A DNA stretch of 64,000 nt from Roseicyclus marinus (GCF_030163795.1 NZ_JASJOF010000001.1:1-64000), one strand, 5' to 3'. Positions 9,159-19,580 are shown, counted from the first letter of the stretch. Program-made: numbers and translations. The notes: generated from the letters alone by a model not told the origin.

Positions 9159-10865
9159 TCAGATCGGCAGGCCGACGACGAAGCGTGCGCCAAGCGGTTC
9201 GGAGCCGGCATCGGCGGCGGTGGGCCGGATGTTTTCGGCCCAGATGACGCCGCCATGCGCCTCGACGATCTGCTTGGAGATCGCGAGCCCGAGGCCGGAG
9301 TGATTGCCGAACTGCTGTTCGGGACGTTCGGAATAGAACCTGTTGAACACTTTGGTCAGCGCCGCTTCGGGGATGCCGGGGCCGGTATCCTCGACCACGA
9401 TCAGCACCCGGTTTTCGCGGCGTCGGGCCCAGAGCCGCACCGCGTCGCCAGTGTCGCAGAAAGAGATCGCGTTTGACAGGAGATTGACGAAGACCTGCGC
9501 CAGCCGCCCTTCGAGGCCGGAGATGCGGATCGGGTCGGGCGGCAGGTCGGTGATGAAATCGACGCCTTTCCGGCCCGCTTCCTCGCCATGGTAGAGGGAC
9601 AGGTTCTGGAGCGTGCGGACGAGGTCGAATTCCTCTTCCTCTTCCTTGACCAGTTCGCTGTCGAGGCGGGAGGCGTTGGAGATGTCGGAAACCAGCCGGT
9701 CAAGGCGCTGCACGTCATGTTCGATCACTTCGAGCAGGCGGTTGCGCTGATCCTCGGTCTTGGCGAGGCGCATGGTGCCGACGGCGGAGCGCAGGCTGGC
9801 CAGCGGGTTCTTGATCTCGTGGCTGACGTCGGCGGCGAATTGTTCGTTCGCGTCGATCCGGTCGTAAAGCGCGCTGACCATGCCGCGCAGCGCGCCCGAA
9901 AGACGGCCGATTTCATCGGGACGGCCGGTCAAGTCGGGGATGCGGACGCGCGTCGGGCTCATCTTGCGGGCGTTCTTGTCGCGGCCAAGTTCGGCAGCGG
10001 CGGCCAGATCGGCAAGGGGATGCGCGATGGTCGAGGCCAGAACGAGGCTGAGCACGATGGAGACCAGGAGCGCCACGACGAACATCTGGAGCATCTGTTC
10101 GCGTTCGGCACGGGCGAGGTGGTCAATCTCGCCCGCGGCGGTGGTGATGACGACGGTGCCGACTTGTGCGGTGGGGCCGAAGACGGGGGTGGCGGCGGCA
10201 TAGAGCGTGCCCGAGGCGACGCTGCCCCGGCTGAGCACGGTCGCGCCATCGGCGGTGGTGGGAAGGAGCGAGGCGGCAAAACCCTCGGCAGTCTGGGCCG
10301 GGGCTGTGGGCGGCTCGCCGGTCAGAAGGCGCGAGAGGCCGGACCAGACGGAATTGAGGAAATCCGTGATCAGGAGCGTGTCGGGCTGGCGCGTGTCGAG
10401 GCCGCGGACGGGGCGGGCGGGGCTGCGCGCGACCATCTCGGTCGAGGTCACCAGCCGGTCGGGCAGGGCATAGACGAAGACGTCGATCCCGTCAGACAGG
10501 CTGATGCCGCCGAGGATCGTGGTCGCGTCGCGCCCGCCGTTCGCATCGAGACCGGTGCCGCCGGTCGCGGCCAACGACGCCTCCAGCACCTCGGCGATCA
10601 GCTGCGCCTCGACCGCGAGGGCGCGTTCACGCTGGACCACGAGGCTTTCGCGGAAGGGATTGAGATACATGACCCCCGCCACGAGCAGGACCATGGCCAG
10701 CACGTTGAACAAGATGATCTTGCGCGCCAGCGGCGAACGGTTGAGCGAGATCAGGCCGCGCCGGGCGCGGGCGGCCTTGAGTTCGCTTTCGACCGAGCTT
10801 TGCGGGCGGTCCCAATCTTCGCCCAGCACGATATCGGCTCGGGCATTGGCACGGCGGTTGGTCAT
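9159..10865 (-). CDS. chvG: Sensor histidine kinase ChvG
   Basis: A 568-residue membrane histidine kinase. An N-terminal cytoplasmic leader precedes TM1 (IILFNVLAMVLLVAGVMYL), a ~190-residue periplasmic sensor, TM2 (MLQMFVVALLVSIVLSLVLA), a HAMP linker, the H-box FAADVSHEIKNPLASLRSA, the N-box VFVNLLSNAI and the ATP-lid motifs VEDTGPGIP and HSGLGLAISKQIVEAHGG. The periplasmic region resembles ChvG/ExoS, which respond to acid or envelope stress. A GTG at 10883 gives six more residues; I chose ATG 10865 because homologues begin close to it. It follows chvI and precedes hprK. Confidence 0.92.
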   Translation of the reverse strand: MTNRRANARADIVLGEDWDRPQSSVESELKAARARRGLISLNRSPLARKIILFNVLAMVLLVAGVMYLNPFRESLVVQRERALAVEAQLIAEVLEASLAATGGTGLDANGGRDATTILGGISLSDGIDVFVYALPDRLVTSTEMVARSPARPVRGLDTRQPDTLLITDFLNSVWSGLSRLLTGEPPTAPAQTAEGFAASLLPTTADGATVLSRGSVASGTLYAAATPVFGPTAQVGTVVITTAAGEIDHLARAEREQMLQMFVVALLVSIVLSLVLASTIAHPLADLAAAAELGRDKNARKMSPTRVRIPDLTGRPDEIGRLSGALRGMVSALYDRIDANEQFAADVSHEIKNPLASLRSAVGTMRLAKTEDQRNRLLEVIEHDVQRLDRLVSDISNASRLDSELVKEEEEEFDLVRTLQNLSLYHGEEAGRKGVDFITDLPPDPIRISGLEGRLAQVFVNLLSNAISFCDTGDAVRLWARRRENRVLIVVEDTGPGIPEAALTKVFNRFYSERPEQQFGNHSGLGLAISKQIVEAHGGVIWAENIRPTAADAGSEPLGARFVVGLPI

Positions 10866-10895
10866 GGAGAGATCGGCGGGCACGGGCCTTGCGCC

Positions 10896-11597
10896 TTATT
10901 CTTCGTTGTAGCGGTAACCGATGCCGTAAAGCGTCTCGATCGCCGAGAAATCATCGTCGACGGCGCGCATCTTTTTGCGCAGACGCTTGATGTGGCTGTC
11001 GATGGTGCGGTCGTCGACATAGACCTGTTCGTCGTAGGCAACATCCATCAGCTGGTCGCGGCTTTTGACGAAGCCGGGGCGCTGGGCGAGGGCCTGCAAC
11101 AGCAGGAATTCGGTGACGGTCAGCGACACGTCCTTGCCCTTCCAGGTGACGGCGTGGCGCAGCGGGTCCATCGACAATTCGCCGCGGATCATCACGGTGC
11201 TGTCCTCGGGCACGCCGGCGGCATCGGAGGCGATCGCCTCCTGACGGCGGAGGATGGAGCGGATGCGTTCGACCAGAAGACGCTGGGAAAACGGTTTCTT
11301 GACGTAATCGTCAGCACCCATGCGCAGGCCCATCAGCTCGTCGATCTCGTCATCCTTGGAGGTGAGGAAGATCACCGGCATCCGGCTTTTCTGGCGCAGG
11401 CGCTGGAGCAGGTCCATGCCGTCCATGCGCGGCATCTTGATGTCGAAGACGCCAAGATCGGGCAGGCGGCGGTTGAAGGCATCCAACGCGGATTGCCCGT
11501 CGTTGTAGGTTTCCACATCGAAGCCCTCGGCTTCGAGCGTCATGGATACGGACGTCAGAATATTCCTGTCGTCATCGACAAGTGCGATCCTTGGCAT
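10896..11597 (-). CDS. chvI: Response regulator ChvI (OmpR family)
   Basis: A 233-residue OmpR/PhoB-type regulator. The receiver domain has the acidic pocket ([13 protein letters not shown]), phosphoacceptor Asp52 in [14 protein letters not shown] and the conserved Lys in [15 protein letters not shown]. The C-terminal winged helix includes [19 protein letters not shown]-like text and [18 protein letters not shown], the recognition helix. It is the partner of ChvG. The divergent neighbour is pckA; in Agrobacterium, ChvGI is required for acid induction of pckA, so regulation of the neighbour is plausible here. Confidence 0.95.
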   Translation of the reverse strand: MPRIALVDDDRNILTSVSMTLEAEGFDVETYNDGQSALDAFNRRLPDLGVFDIKMPRMDGMDLLQRLRQKSRMPVIFLTSKDDEIDELMGLRMGADDYVKKPFSQRLLVERIRSILRRQEAIASDAAGVPEDSTVMIRGELSMDPLRHAVTWKGKDVSLTVTEFLLLQALAQRPGFVKSRDQLMDVAYDEQVYVDDRTIDSHIKRLRKKMRAVDDDFSAIETLYGIGYRYNEE

Positions 11598-11637
11598 TTT
11601 GGTGACCCTTTACTGCTCGACGCTTATTTTTTTCGTT

Positions 11638-11678
11638 ATTCTCCCCGTTCAAAGGCGGAGAATCAATCTTTATTCTCC
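11638..11678. promoter_or_regulatory. Three alternating ATTCTCC repeats, candidate operator
   Basis: ATTCTCC occurs at 11638-11644 and 11672-11678, with its exact reverse complement GGAGAAT at 11657-11663. The spacing is 19 and 15 bases. Position about 40 bp upstream of the chvI start suggests binding by ChvI itself or another regulator. Function is inferred from arrangement only. Confidence 0.4.
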
Positions 11679-11803
11679 GAATCGGCTCCAAAGGTTCCTT
11701 GTGCATAGGGCCTTGGTCATGAAGCAGTGGTTAAACTGCCACAGAAGCTGCCGCGCTTTCGGGCCATGGGTCGAACGGGTCGCGCAAGAAAATTTCCTGT
11801 TGG

Positions 11804-11821
11804 TTGCGCTAACTGTGCGAA
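11804..11821. promoter_or_regulatory. Partial palindrome upstream of pckA, possible shared operator
   Basis: TTGCGCTAACTGTGCGAA, about 98 bp before the pckA start. It resembles 18-mers upstream of mcd (14513) and mcl1 (37377). An inverted GCGCAA half-site lies at 11783-11788. Assignment as an operator is an inference from similarity. Confidence 0.3.
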
Positions 11822-11918
11822 AGCGTCCTGTTCAGTCTCAAAACCGTCATGTTATAGGCGGCCATGGCGCGGCGGGGATTGCCGCAGGAGAGCCACGATC
11901 GATCCGGGAGCATCGACT

Positions 11919-13517
<1,599 letters not shown>

Positions 13518-13524
13518 CCACGGG

Positions 13525-13552
13525 CCGGGGGGCAGGGTTGCCCCCCGGTTTC
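13525..13552 (+). terminator. Hairpin terminator after pckA
   Basis: A perfect 10-bp stem CCGGGGGGCA (13525-13534) and TGCCCCCCGG (13539-13548) with a GGGT loop, followed by a short TTT. It begins 7 bp after the pckA stop. The T run is weak, so efficiency is uncertain. Confidence 0.7.
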
Positions 13553-13634
13553 CCATCGTTCGCAGGGATGGCTTTGCCGTCTTGGCGATGGTCTGGCACG
13601 ACCGGGCCGGGCCGCGAGACCGCCACTGGCGGGG

Positions 13635-14408
13635 TCAGCCCATCAGGCCGCGCCGCACCAGATTGACGCCCGCCACCACCAGCACGACCAGCGTGGCGCG
13701 GCGAAAGAGCACCGGGTTCATCCGGTCCGACATCCAGAAGCCCAGCTGCATCCCCAGAAACGCCGGGATCAGAAGCGCCGCCGACCACGGCAGCGTCACC
13801 GCGTTCAGCACCCCCGATTGCAGGTGACCCAGAAGCAGCGTGACCGAGCCCAAGCCGTAGACCACGCCCTGCACCAGCATCTGTTTCGCCTTGGGTGTGT
13901 CGAGCGCGATCAGGTAAAGCACCGTGGGCGGGCCCCATGTGCCCGTAAGCCCCCCGATCGTGCCCGAGATCAGGCCGACGATCCATTCCGAGGGTCGCCG
14001 CCACGCGGGCGAGATGTGGAAACGGACGCCGACAAGCTGGATCAGCGACAGCACCACGACCGGCACGCCGAGGACGAGGTAGAAGGTCTGCGTGGGGATC
14101 ATCGTGACGAATTGCGCCGAGATCAGGATCATCACGCAGATGATCGCGATGTAGCGCCAGAATTCGCGCAGCGCCGCGCGCGCCTCGGTCCACGAAAAGC
14201 GCATGACCTGAAGGATGTTCGACATCACGATGGGCAGGACGATTCCCGCGACCGCCACGAGCGGATCGAGGAAGATCGACAGGCCCGAGATCATCACGAG
14301 CGGCATGGCGAAGCCGATCGCCCCCTTGACGAAGCCCGCCACGAGGGTCACGCCGAAGGCCGCCGCAAAGGCCCAGAGCGGCATGAGATCGAAGGTTTCC
14401 TGCAACAT
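13635..14408 (-). CDS. Sulfite exporter TauE/SafE family membrane protein
   Basis: A 257-residue polytopic membrane protein of the TauE/SafE family. The duplicated hydrophobic halves begin with AAFGVTLVAGFVKGAIGFAMPLVMISG (family N-terminal Gly-rich block) and ISGTIGGLTGTWGPPTVLYLIAL (second repeat block). Members export sulfite, sulfoacetate or other organic anions; the substrate here is unknown. It is convergent with pckA and divergent from mcd, with no pathway neighbour to narrow its role. Confidence 0.87.
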   Translation of the reverse strand: MLQETFDLMPLWAFAAAFGVTLVAGFVKGAIGFAMPLVMISGLSIFLDPLVAVAGIVLPIVMSNILQVMRFSWTEARAALREFWRYIAIICVMILISAQFVTMIPTQTFYLVLGVPVVVLSLIQLVGVRFHISPAWRRPSEWIVGLISGTIGGLTGTWGPPTVLYLIALDTPKAKQMLVQGVVYGLGSVTLLLGHLQSGVLNAVTLPWSAALLIPAFLGMQLGFWMSDRMNPVLFRRATLVVLVVAGVNLVRRGLMG

Positions 14409-14512
14409 GATCGCCCCTTTACGCGGCTGTCATAGCCGGGCGGTGGGGATGCTGCATCGCAAAAATGATCGCGACATTTTCCTGCGTGGGTGCGACAAAG
14501 TTGGTATTTTTG

Positions 14513-14530
14513 TTGCGCTGCATGTGCAAA
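14513..14530. promoter_or_regulatory. Partial palindrome upstream of mcd, possible shared operator
   Basis: TTGCGCTGCATGTGCAAA, centred about 63 bp before the mcd start. An imperfect inverted pair TGCGACAAA (14491-14499) and TTTGTTGCG partly overlaps it. The arrangement resembles the sequence before mcl1, another gene of the same pathway, at nearly the same distance. Confidence 0.35.
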
Positions 14531-14584
14531 GGCCCTAGATCGAACCGGGACATGACAGGCCATGATGACGGAAGGAGACGGATG

Positions 14585-16270
14585 ATGCCCCGCGACGGAC
14601 AGATGACCGATGAGACCCAGACGATCCTTCCCGAACTGCTTGCGTTGACGGGAGCCTCCGTCGCGCCGGCGGAGGCGATGCTTGCGACCGCGCGGGCACG
14701 GGTTGCGGCGCTGGTCACGGTCGAGGGGCGGGTTTCGGGCAGCGCCATCGAGGAGCACCAGACCGCCGCGCACGGGCTGGCGTGGATGGCGACCTATGTC
14801 GAATCGCTGCGGCAGATGCAGGCCTGGGCCGTGCGGCTGGAAGAGCAGGGCAAGTTCGGCGAGGTCGAGCAGCTGATCTTGCAGATCGCGTTCGGCGAAT
14901 ACCTCTGGCAGCTTTACGGCGGCATCCAGATGAACCAGGCCGAGATCGTGCGTCCGCAGGATCTCGGCCTGAGCCAGGAGGACCAGCGGGGGCTGATGAC
15001 GCCCGAGGTCATGGTGCTGACCCAATCGGGCAACACGCAGGCCGCGCGGATGCGGCTGGTCGCGCTGATGCGCGAGCGGCGGGCCGAGATCACGGTGGGG
15101 GCCACCGGCCTTGACGATGAACTGGAGATGATCCGCGAGCAGTTCCGCCGCTACAGCCTCGACAAGGTGGAGCCCCATGCCCACGAATGGCATCTGAAGG
15201 ACGAGCTGATCCCGATGGAGGTGATCGGGGAGCTGGCCGAGATGGGGGTGTTCGGCCTGACCATCCCGGAGGAATATGGCGGCTTCGGCTTGTCCAAGGC
15301 GTCGATGTGCGTCGTGTCGGAGGAATTGTCGCGCGGCTATATCGGGGTGGGTAGCCTCGGCACGCGGTCCGAGATCGCCGCCGAACTGATCCTTGCAGGC
15401 GGGACCGAGGCGCAGAAGGAGAAATGGCTGCCGGGTCTGGCCAGCGGTGAGATCCTGCCCACGGCGGTCTTTACCGAACCCAACACCGGATCGGATCTTG
15501 GCGCGCTGCGCACACGGGCGGTGAAGGACGAGAGCGGCGATTGGGTGCTCAAGGGCAACAAGACCTGGATCACGCATGCCGCGCGGACCCATGTGATGAC
15601 GGTTCTGGCGCGTACCATCCCCGACACGACCGATTATCGCGGCCTGTCGATGTTCCTTGCGGAAAAGACGCCGGGTGACGATGCCAACCCCTTCCCCGAT
15701 GCGGGGATTTCGGGCGGCGAGATCGAAGTTCTGGGCTACCGGGGCATGAAGGAATACACCGTCAATTTCGACGATTTCCGGGTCAAGGGCGAGAACCTGT
15801 TGGGCGAGACCGAGGGGCAGGGGTTCAAGCAGCTGATGCAGACCTTCGAATCGGCGCGCATCCAGACAGCGGCCCGCGCCATCGGCGTGGCGCAATCGGC
15901 GCTGGACGAGGGGATGCAATATGCCGAGGACCGCAAGCAATTCGGCCGCGCACTGATCGAGTTTCCGCGGGTGGCGAGCAAGCTGGCCATGATGGCGGTC
16001 GAGATCATGATCGCGCGGCAGCTGACCTATTTCTCGGCATGGGAGAAGGATCACGACAGGCGCTGCGATCTGGAGGCCGGGATGGCCAAGCTCTTGGGCG
16101 CGCGGGTCGCGTGGGCCTGTGCGGACAATGCGCTGCAGATCCATGGCGGGAACGGGTTCGCGCTGGAATACAAGATCAGCCGCATCCTGTGCGACGCGCG
16201 GATCCTGAACATTTTCGAGGGCGCGGCCGAGATCCAGGCGCAGGTGATCGCGCGGCGTTTGTTGGGGTGA
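14585..16270 (+). CDS. mcd: (2S)-Methylsuccinyl-CoA dehydrogenase
   Basis: A 561-residue acyl-CoA dehydrogenase with a ~150-residue N-terminal extension (LATARARVAALVTVEGRVSG, HGLAWMATYVESLRQMQAWA) that ordinary ~380-residue members lack and that is characteristic of Mcd of the ethylmalonyl-CoA pathway. The dehydrogenase core includes VFTEPNTGSDLGALRT, the FAD segment WITHAARTHVMTVLA and the terminal IHGGNGFALEYKISRIL then NIFEGAAEIQ with the catalytic Glu region. It oxidises methylsuccinyl-CoA to mesaconyl-CoA, passing electrons to ETF. AGGAG sits 7 bases before ATG 14585; ATG 14582 is adjacent. Confidence 0.88.
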   Translation: MPRDGQMTDETQTILPELLALTGASVAPAEAMLATARARVAALVTVEGRVSGSAIEEHQTAAHGLAWMATYVESLRQMQAWAVRLEEQGKFGEVEQLILQIAFGEYLWQLYGGIQMNQAEIVRPQDLGLSQEDQRGLMTPEVMVLTQSGNTQAARMRLVALMRERRAEITVGATGLDDELEMIREQFRRYSLDKVEPHAHEWHLKDELIPMEVIGELAEMGVFGLTIPEEYGGFGLSKASMCVVSEELSRGYIGVGSLGTRSEIAAELILAGGTEAQKEKWLPGLASGEILPTAVFTEPNTGSDLGALRTRAVKDESGDWVLKGNKTWITHAARTHVMTVLARTIPDTTDYRGLSMFLAEKTPGDDANPFPDAGISGGEIEVLGYRGMKEYTVNFDDFRVKGENLLGETEGQGFKQLMQTFESARIQTAARAIGVAQSALDEGMQYAEDRKQFGRALIEFPRVASKLAMMAVEIMIARQLTYFSAWEKDHDRRCDLEAGMAKLLGARVAWACADNALQIHGGNGFALEYKISRILCDARILNIFEGAAEIQAQVIARRLLG

Positions 16271-16309
16271 GGGTCCGGGTGGTGGGCGGCTTGCCCACCC
16301 AGCGGACCC
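16271..16309. repeat. Two-tier GGTGGGC hairpin after mcd
   Basis: Inner stem GGTGGGC (16281-16287) and GCCCACC (16293-16299), outer stem GGGTCC (16271-16276) and GGACCC (16304-16309). It starts directly after the mcd stop. It belongs to the same style of hairpin as those at 37301 and 50549 and may terminate transcription, though there is no T run. Confidence 0.6.
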
Positions 16310-16350
16310 CGGTGGCCTATGGTCTAGCCACAATGAGCCGTCTTTGACTA

Positions 16351-16370
16351 ATTAGCCATTCGTGGCTAAT
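16351..16370. promoter_or_regulatory. Perfect inverted repeat with TTCG centre before the orphan ATPase
   Basis: ATTAGCCA (16351-16358), TTCG, TGGCTAAT (16363-16370): a perfect 8-bp inverted repeat ending 8 bp before the ATPase start. A TTGACT (16344-16349) just upstream could be a -35 box, with the repeat then covering the spacer and -10. Related fragments TAGCCA (16325) and TGGCTC (16373) flank it. It could be an operator or a hairpin over the start codon. Confidence 0.5.
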
Positions 16371-16378
16371 CATGGCTC

Positions 16379-17503
16379 ATGACCCGGCCCGATTGGCATT
16401 ACCCGCGCAAACCGTTCACCCATGACACTTTCGTGGCGCTGACGCGTGGGCCGGTGCCCGCGATGAGCCTGTTCGGGCCGCGCCGGACGGGCAAGACGGA
16501 ATTCCTGCTGCATGATCTGGGTCATCATGCGGCGGATCGCTATGGCCACCGGGTGCTCTACGCGAGTTTCTGGCAAAGCTCTGTCGCGCCGCTGGGCCTG
16601 CTGCTTTACGCGGTGTCCGAGGCGCTGCGCCCCCGGTCCTATGCCGAGCGCGTCGCGGATTGGCTGCGCCATCCCCCGGTCAAGGTGCGGATCGGGTCGG
16701 ACAAGGGCCCGGGCGCGCTGGAGATCGACCTGTCCGAGCGGCGCACGGCGCGGCTGGGGCAGGATCTGCTGTTGCTGGACGATCTGTTGGGGCAACTGGC
16801 CGACAGGGACAAACCGGCGATCTTGCTGCTTGACGAGGTGCAGGAACTGGCCACCGCCCCCGGCGGGGGCGAGATCATGGCAGGGCTGCGCACCGCGCTG
16901 GACCGACGCCGCGATGGGTTGAAGACGGTGTTCACCGGATCGTCCCAGATCGGGCTGAACCGCATCTTTTCCACGCGGGACGCGCCGCTTTACCGATTTG
17001 CCGCGCCGCTGACCCTGCCGCCGCTGGGCCCCGATTTCGTCGCCCACCAGCTGGAGGTGTTCCACGCCGTATTCCAGCGCCGGCTGGATCCGGCGACGGC
17101 GCAGGGATTTTTCGACCGGTTCGGGGGCAACCCGATGGCGTTCCAGCGCTGGCTCATGACGTTGGGCCAATACCGCGAGCTGCCGGAGGATGTAGCGGCG
17201 GAGCGGACCGCCACCGCGCTGGCCCATGATCTCGATTTCGACCGGATCTGGCTGGAGCTTCAGCCGCATCACCGGGCGATGGCCCGCATCCTTGCGGAGG
17301 GGGACCATGATCCCTTTGGGGCGACAGGGGCCGCCCGGTTCGAGGCGCTGACCGGACAGCCCGCGCCGATCCCGCAGACACGGCAAAGCCATGTGCGCAC
17401 GCTTGCGCGCCGGGGTCTGGCCGATCAATGGGACCGGGAGTGGCGTCTGACAGATCCGTTGTTCGAGGCATGGGTGCTGGACCGCCCGGAGGCGGAGATC
17501 TGA
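16379..17503 (+). CDS. AAA-type ATPase of the archaeal-ATPase (STAND-like) group, orphan
   Basis: A 374-residue ATPase. Walker A is LFGPRRTGKTEF (Gly33-Thr40), Walker B is AILLLDEVQEL (148-157), and FTGSSQIGLNRIF resembles the sensor block of the archaeal-type ATPase family (Pfam Archaeal_ATPase). The C-terminal third (from ~270) looks helical and ends in a probable winged helix (SHVRTLARRGLADQWDREWRLTDPLFEAWVL), as in STAND-like NTPases. No effector domain is visible. It has no visible ribosome site, so may be leaderless, and overlaps thpR by one base. Confidence 0.8.
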   Translation: MTRPDWHYPRKPFTHDTFVALTRGPVPAMSLFGPRRTGKTEFLLHDLGHHAADRYGHRVLYASFWQSSVAPLGLLLYAVSEALRPRSYAERVADWLRHPPVKVRIGSDKGPGALEIDLSERRTARLGQDLLLLDDLLGQLADRDKPAILLLDEVQELATAPGGGEIMAGLRTALDRRRDGLKTVFTGSSQIGLNRIFSTRDAPLYRFAAPLTLPPLGPDFVAHQLEVFHAVFQRRLDPATAQGFFDRFGGNPMAFQRWLMTLGQYRELPEDVAAERTATALAHDLDFDRIWLELQPHHRAMARILAEGDHDPFGATGAARFEALTGQPAPIPQTRQSHVRTLARRGLADQWDREWRLTDPLFEAWVLDRPEAEI

Positions 17504-18042
17504 TGCGCGCCTTTATTGCCATTCCGATCCCCGAGGATGTGGCCGGTGCCCTGATCCGGCTGCAATCCGCGCTGCCCTATGGCCGTCCGGTGCCGGAGGA
17601 GAACCTGCACCTCACGCTGGCCTTTCTGGAGGAGGCGCCGGAGGCCGCGCTGGAGGATCTGCACGAGATGATGTCGGCGCTGCGCGCGGGCGCGGTCGAT
17701 ATCCGTTTCACGGGGCTCGACAGTTTCACAGAAGGCGAGCGGGGGCTGGTTTTTGTCGCGGTCGAGCGGAGCGAGGCGTTGCAGGCGCTGCAGGACCGGA
17801 TCGCGGGCCTGTGTCGGGCGGCGGGGCTTGACCTGCCGCGCCGCCGGTTCCGGCCCCATTTCACGCTGACGCGGGCCAATCGTCGCCCCGATGGCCCCGC
17901 GCGTGACCGGCTGGCCGCAAGCCTTGGACCTGTTCCGGGGCTGCCCGGGTTCACCGCGCGGGCTGTGACCCTCTACCAGTCGAGCCTGACGCCGAGAGGG
18001 GCGATTCACGAGGCGCTGGCGGCCTATCCGTTACGCGGTTGA
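17503..18042 (+). CDS. thpR: RNA 2',3'-cyclic phosphodiesterase (2'-5' RNA ligase/ThpR family)
   Basis: A 179-residue 2H phosphoesterase. Both catalytic HxTx motifs are present: NLHLTLAFLEE near residue 40 and PHFTLTRANR near 125. Such enzymes hydrolyse RNA 2',3'-cyclic phosphate ends and can ligate tRNA halves in vitro. The start ATG overlaps the ATPase stop (TGATG), so the two are probably co-translated. The 3' end lies inside the first degenerate unit of a 27-bp tandem repeat. Confidence 0.9.
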   Translation: MRAFIAIPIPEDVAGALIRLQSALPYGRPVPEENLHLTLAFLEEAPEAALEDLHEMMSALRAGAVDIRFTGLDSFTEGERGLVFVAVERSEALQALQDRIAGLCRAAGLDLPRRRFRPHFTLTRANRRPDGPARDRLAASLGPVPGLPGFTARAVTLYQSSLTPRGAIHEALAAYPLRG

Positions 18043-18104
18043 GCGCCGCCTATGTGCTGCGCGGTTGAGCGCGCGCTTATGTGCTGCGCGGTTGAGCGCG
18101 CAGG
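18025..18104. repeat. 27-bp tandem repeat (about 3 units) at the thpR/recO convergence
   Basis: Two near-identical 27-bp units at 18051-18077 and 18078-18104 and a diverged 26-bp unit at 18025-18050, each with the core GCGGTTGAGCGC. The first unit carries the thpR stop codon; the last carries the final codons of recO on the other strand, and the recO stop is at the junction of units two and three. It is not a CRISPR: there are no spacers. Confidence 0.8.
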
Positions 18105-18814
18105 GCGATCAGATCGACAAGGCGCTGCCGCGCAGGGGGCAGGGGTTTTTCGCCCAAGGCGGGTGCAAGCCGGTCGGTCAGGAAATGCCCCGTGGTGCGC
18201 AGGCCCGCCACCACCTCGACCGGGTCGCCCCCCGCGAGCCCCATAAGCGCGCCGGGCAGCGGCAAGAGGCGGTCGGCCCATTCCCCGGCACCGGCGGCGG
18301 AGACCGCCCGGCCCGTGCGTGGCGAGACATAGGCAAGCCCCTGCGTGGCGCCCGTGACGGCGCAGGCCGAGAGGTCGAGACCGAAACCCGTTTCCTCCAA
18401 GAGCGCCAATTCCCATGTCAGGTAGGCTTCGGGCCAGCGGTCGGCCCCGAGCCCGTCGAGCAGCGCGAGGGTGCGGGCATAAAGCCCGGGATAGGCATGG
18501 CGTTCGGGCAGCGCGAAAGACAGGAGCGCGCAGACCGCCGACAGGCCCGCCAGCGACAGGCGGTCGTCCATCGCTTCGGCTGCGCGGCCCCGGATCAGGT
18601 CGACGCTATAGGCTCCCAAATGCGCATCCAGCCGCGCCCGCCATGTCGCGTCAAGCTGCGCGCCCGGTTGCAGGAGCGGAGCCATCTTGCGCGAGGCACC
18701 GCCCTTGAGCACGCCCATGTGCCGGCCCAGATCCTTGGTGAACAGGTCGAGGATCGCGGCATGTTCCCCATGCCGCCGCACATTCAGCAAGATCCCTTCG
18801 GCACGCCATTCCAT
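18077..18814 (-). CDS. recO: DNA repair protein RecO
   Basis: A 245-residue RecO, which anneals single strands and helps RecR load RecA. The N-terminal OB fold starts canonically [17 protein letters not shown], then [20 protein letters not shown]; the C-terminal helical domain has [25 protein letters not shown]. Start codon 18814 is chosen for this N-terminus; the frame is open nine codons further. Alphaproteobacterial RecO often lacks the full zinc-cysteine set, as here. The C-terminal residues QPRST are encoded by the tandem repeat, so the tail is recently changed. Confidence 0.93.
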   Translation of the reverse strand: MEWRAEGILLNVRRHGEHAAILDLFTKDLGRHMGVLKGGASRKMAPLLQPGAQLDATWRARLDAHLGAYSVDLIRGRAAEAMDDRLSLAGLSAVCALLSFALPERHAYPGLYARTLALLDGLGADRWPEAYLTWELALLEETGFGLDLSACAVTGATQGLAYVSPRTGRAVSAAGAGEWADRLLPLPGALMGLAGGDPVEVVAGLRTTGHFLTDRLAPALGEKPLPPARQRLVDLIALRAQPRST

Positions 18815-18879
18815 GGCCTTGGCATATGCGCCGGGCAGCACGCTTGTCCATCGCCGGGCTGCGTGGCAGGCTCCGGCGC

Positions 18880-19497
18880 ATGTTCCCGCAACTGTCCCGT
18901 TCTGCCCGCCGTACGGCCCTGCTGATCGCGCTTGTCTCGGCGGTGTCGTTGGGCGTGCAGGTCTGGCACCTGATGAGCGTGCTGGAGCGGGACCTGGCCG
19001 CGACGCTTTTGGACATGGCGCGGTATTTCACGATCCTGACGCATGTTCTGGTGGTGGTGACCTTTGCCATCGTCTCGCGGCCATGGCGCAACGGGGTGTC
19101 GGGGCCGTGGCTTGCGGCGCTGACCTTGTCGATGGTGATGGTGGGGGCGGTCTATCACCTGCTGCTGTCGGAGCTGGTGGATTTTACCGGACTCGGCTGG
19201 TGGGCGGATCAGGGGTTGCACACGATCGGGCCCTTGGCCGTGTTCCTGTGGTGGCTGTTCCATGCGCCCAAGCGGCGGCTGGTCTATGCGGATCTGCCGA
19301 TCTTTGTCATGTGGCCGTCCGTCTATGCGGCCTATGTGCTGGGCCGAGGGGCGCAGGACGGGGTCTATCCCTATCCGTTCATCGACCTGCCGGTGATCGG
19401 GGAGGCGGCGGCGGCGGTGAACCTGGCGGCGCTGCTGCTGGTGTTCTTGCTGGGCGGTGTGGCGATGATCGCCATCGGGCGCTATGCGGACAGGTAG
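18880..19497 (+). CDS. Pr6Pr family membrane protein
   Basis: About 205 residues with six predicted membrane segments (for example [75 protein letters not shown]). The arrangement and the short motifs [25 protein letters not shown] and [10 protein letters not shown] match the Pr6Pr (FAR-17a/AIG1-like) group, of unknown function in bacteria. ATG 18880 is chosen; ATG 18826 would add 18 basic residues. It is divergent from recO. Confidence 0.75.
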   Translation: MFPQLSRSARRTALLIALVSAVSLGVQVWHLMSVLERDLAATLLDMARYFTILTHVLVVVTFAIVSRPWRNGVSGPWLAALTLSMVMVGAVYHLLLSELVDFTGLGWWADQGLHTIGPLAVFLWWLFHAPKRRLVYADLPIFVMWPSVYAAYVLGRGAQDGVYPYPFIDLPVIGEAAAAVNLAALLLVFLLGGVAMIAIGRYADR

Positions 19498-19580
19498 CGG
19501 GACTTGGTTGGGCGGATGGCCCACACAACGCGTGAGCGGGCAATTCGAGCGGGATCATGGTCGGGTGGGGGGTGCGGCCC

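Larger units (their letters stand above)
11598..11918. other. Divergent chvI-pckA intergenic region (321 bp)
   Basis: No gene is seen in these 321 bases. The chvI-proximal third is AT-richer than its surroundings and holds three copies of a heptamer in alternating orientation (11638-11678, separate entry). The pckA-proximal part holds a partial palindrome at 11804-11821 (separate entry). Promoters for both genes must lie here, but I could not pick unambiguous -35/-10 boxes. Confidence 0.7.

Noticed and set aside
9588-11708. 706-codon open frame on the plus strand
   Set aside because: Antisense to chvG and chvI, both of which have complete motifs.
18025-18104. Possible CRISPR array
   Set aside because: Units are directly adjacent without spacers and only about three exist; no cas gene is near.
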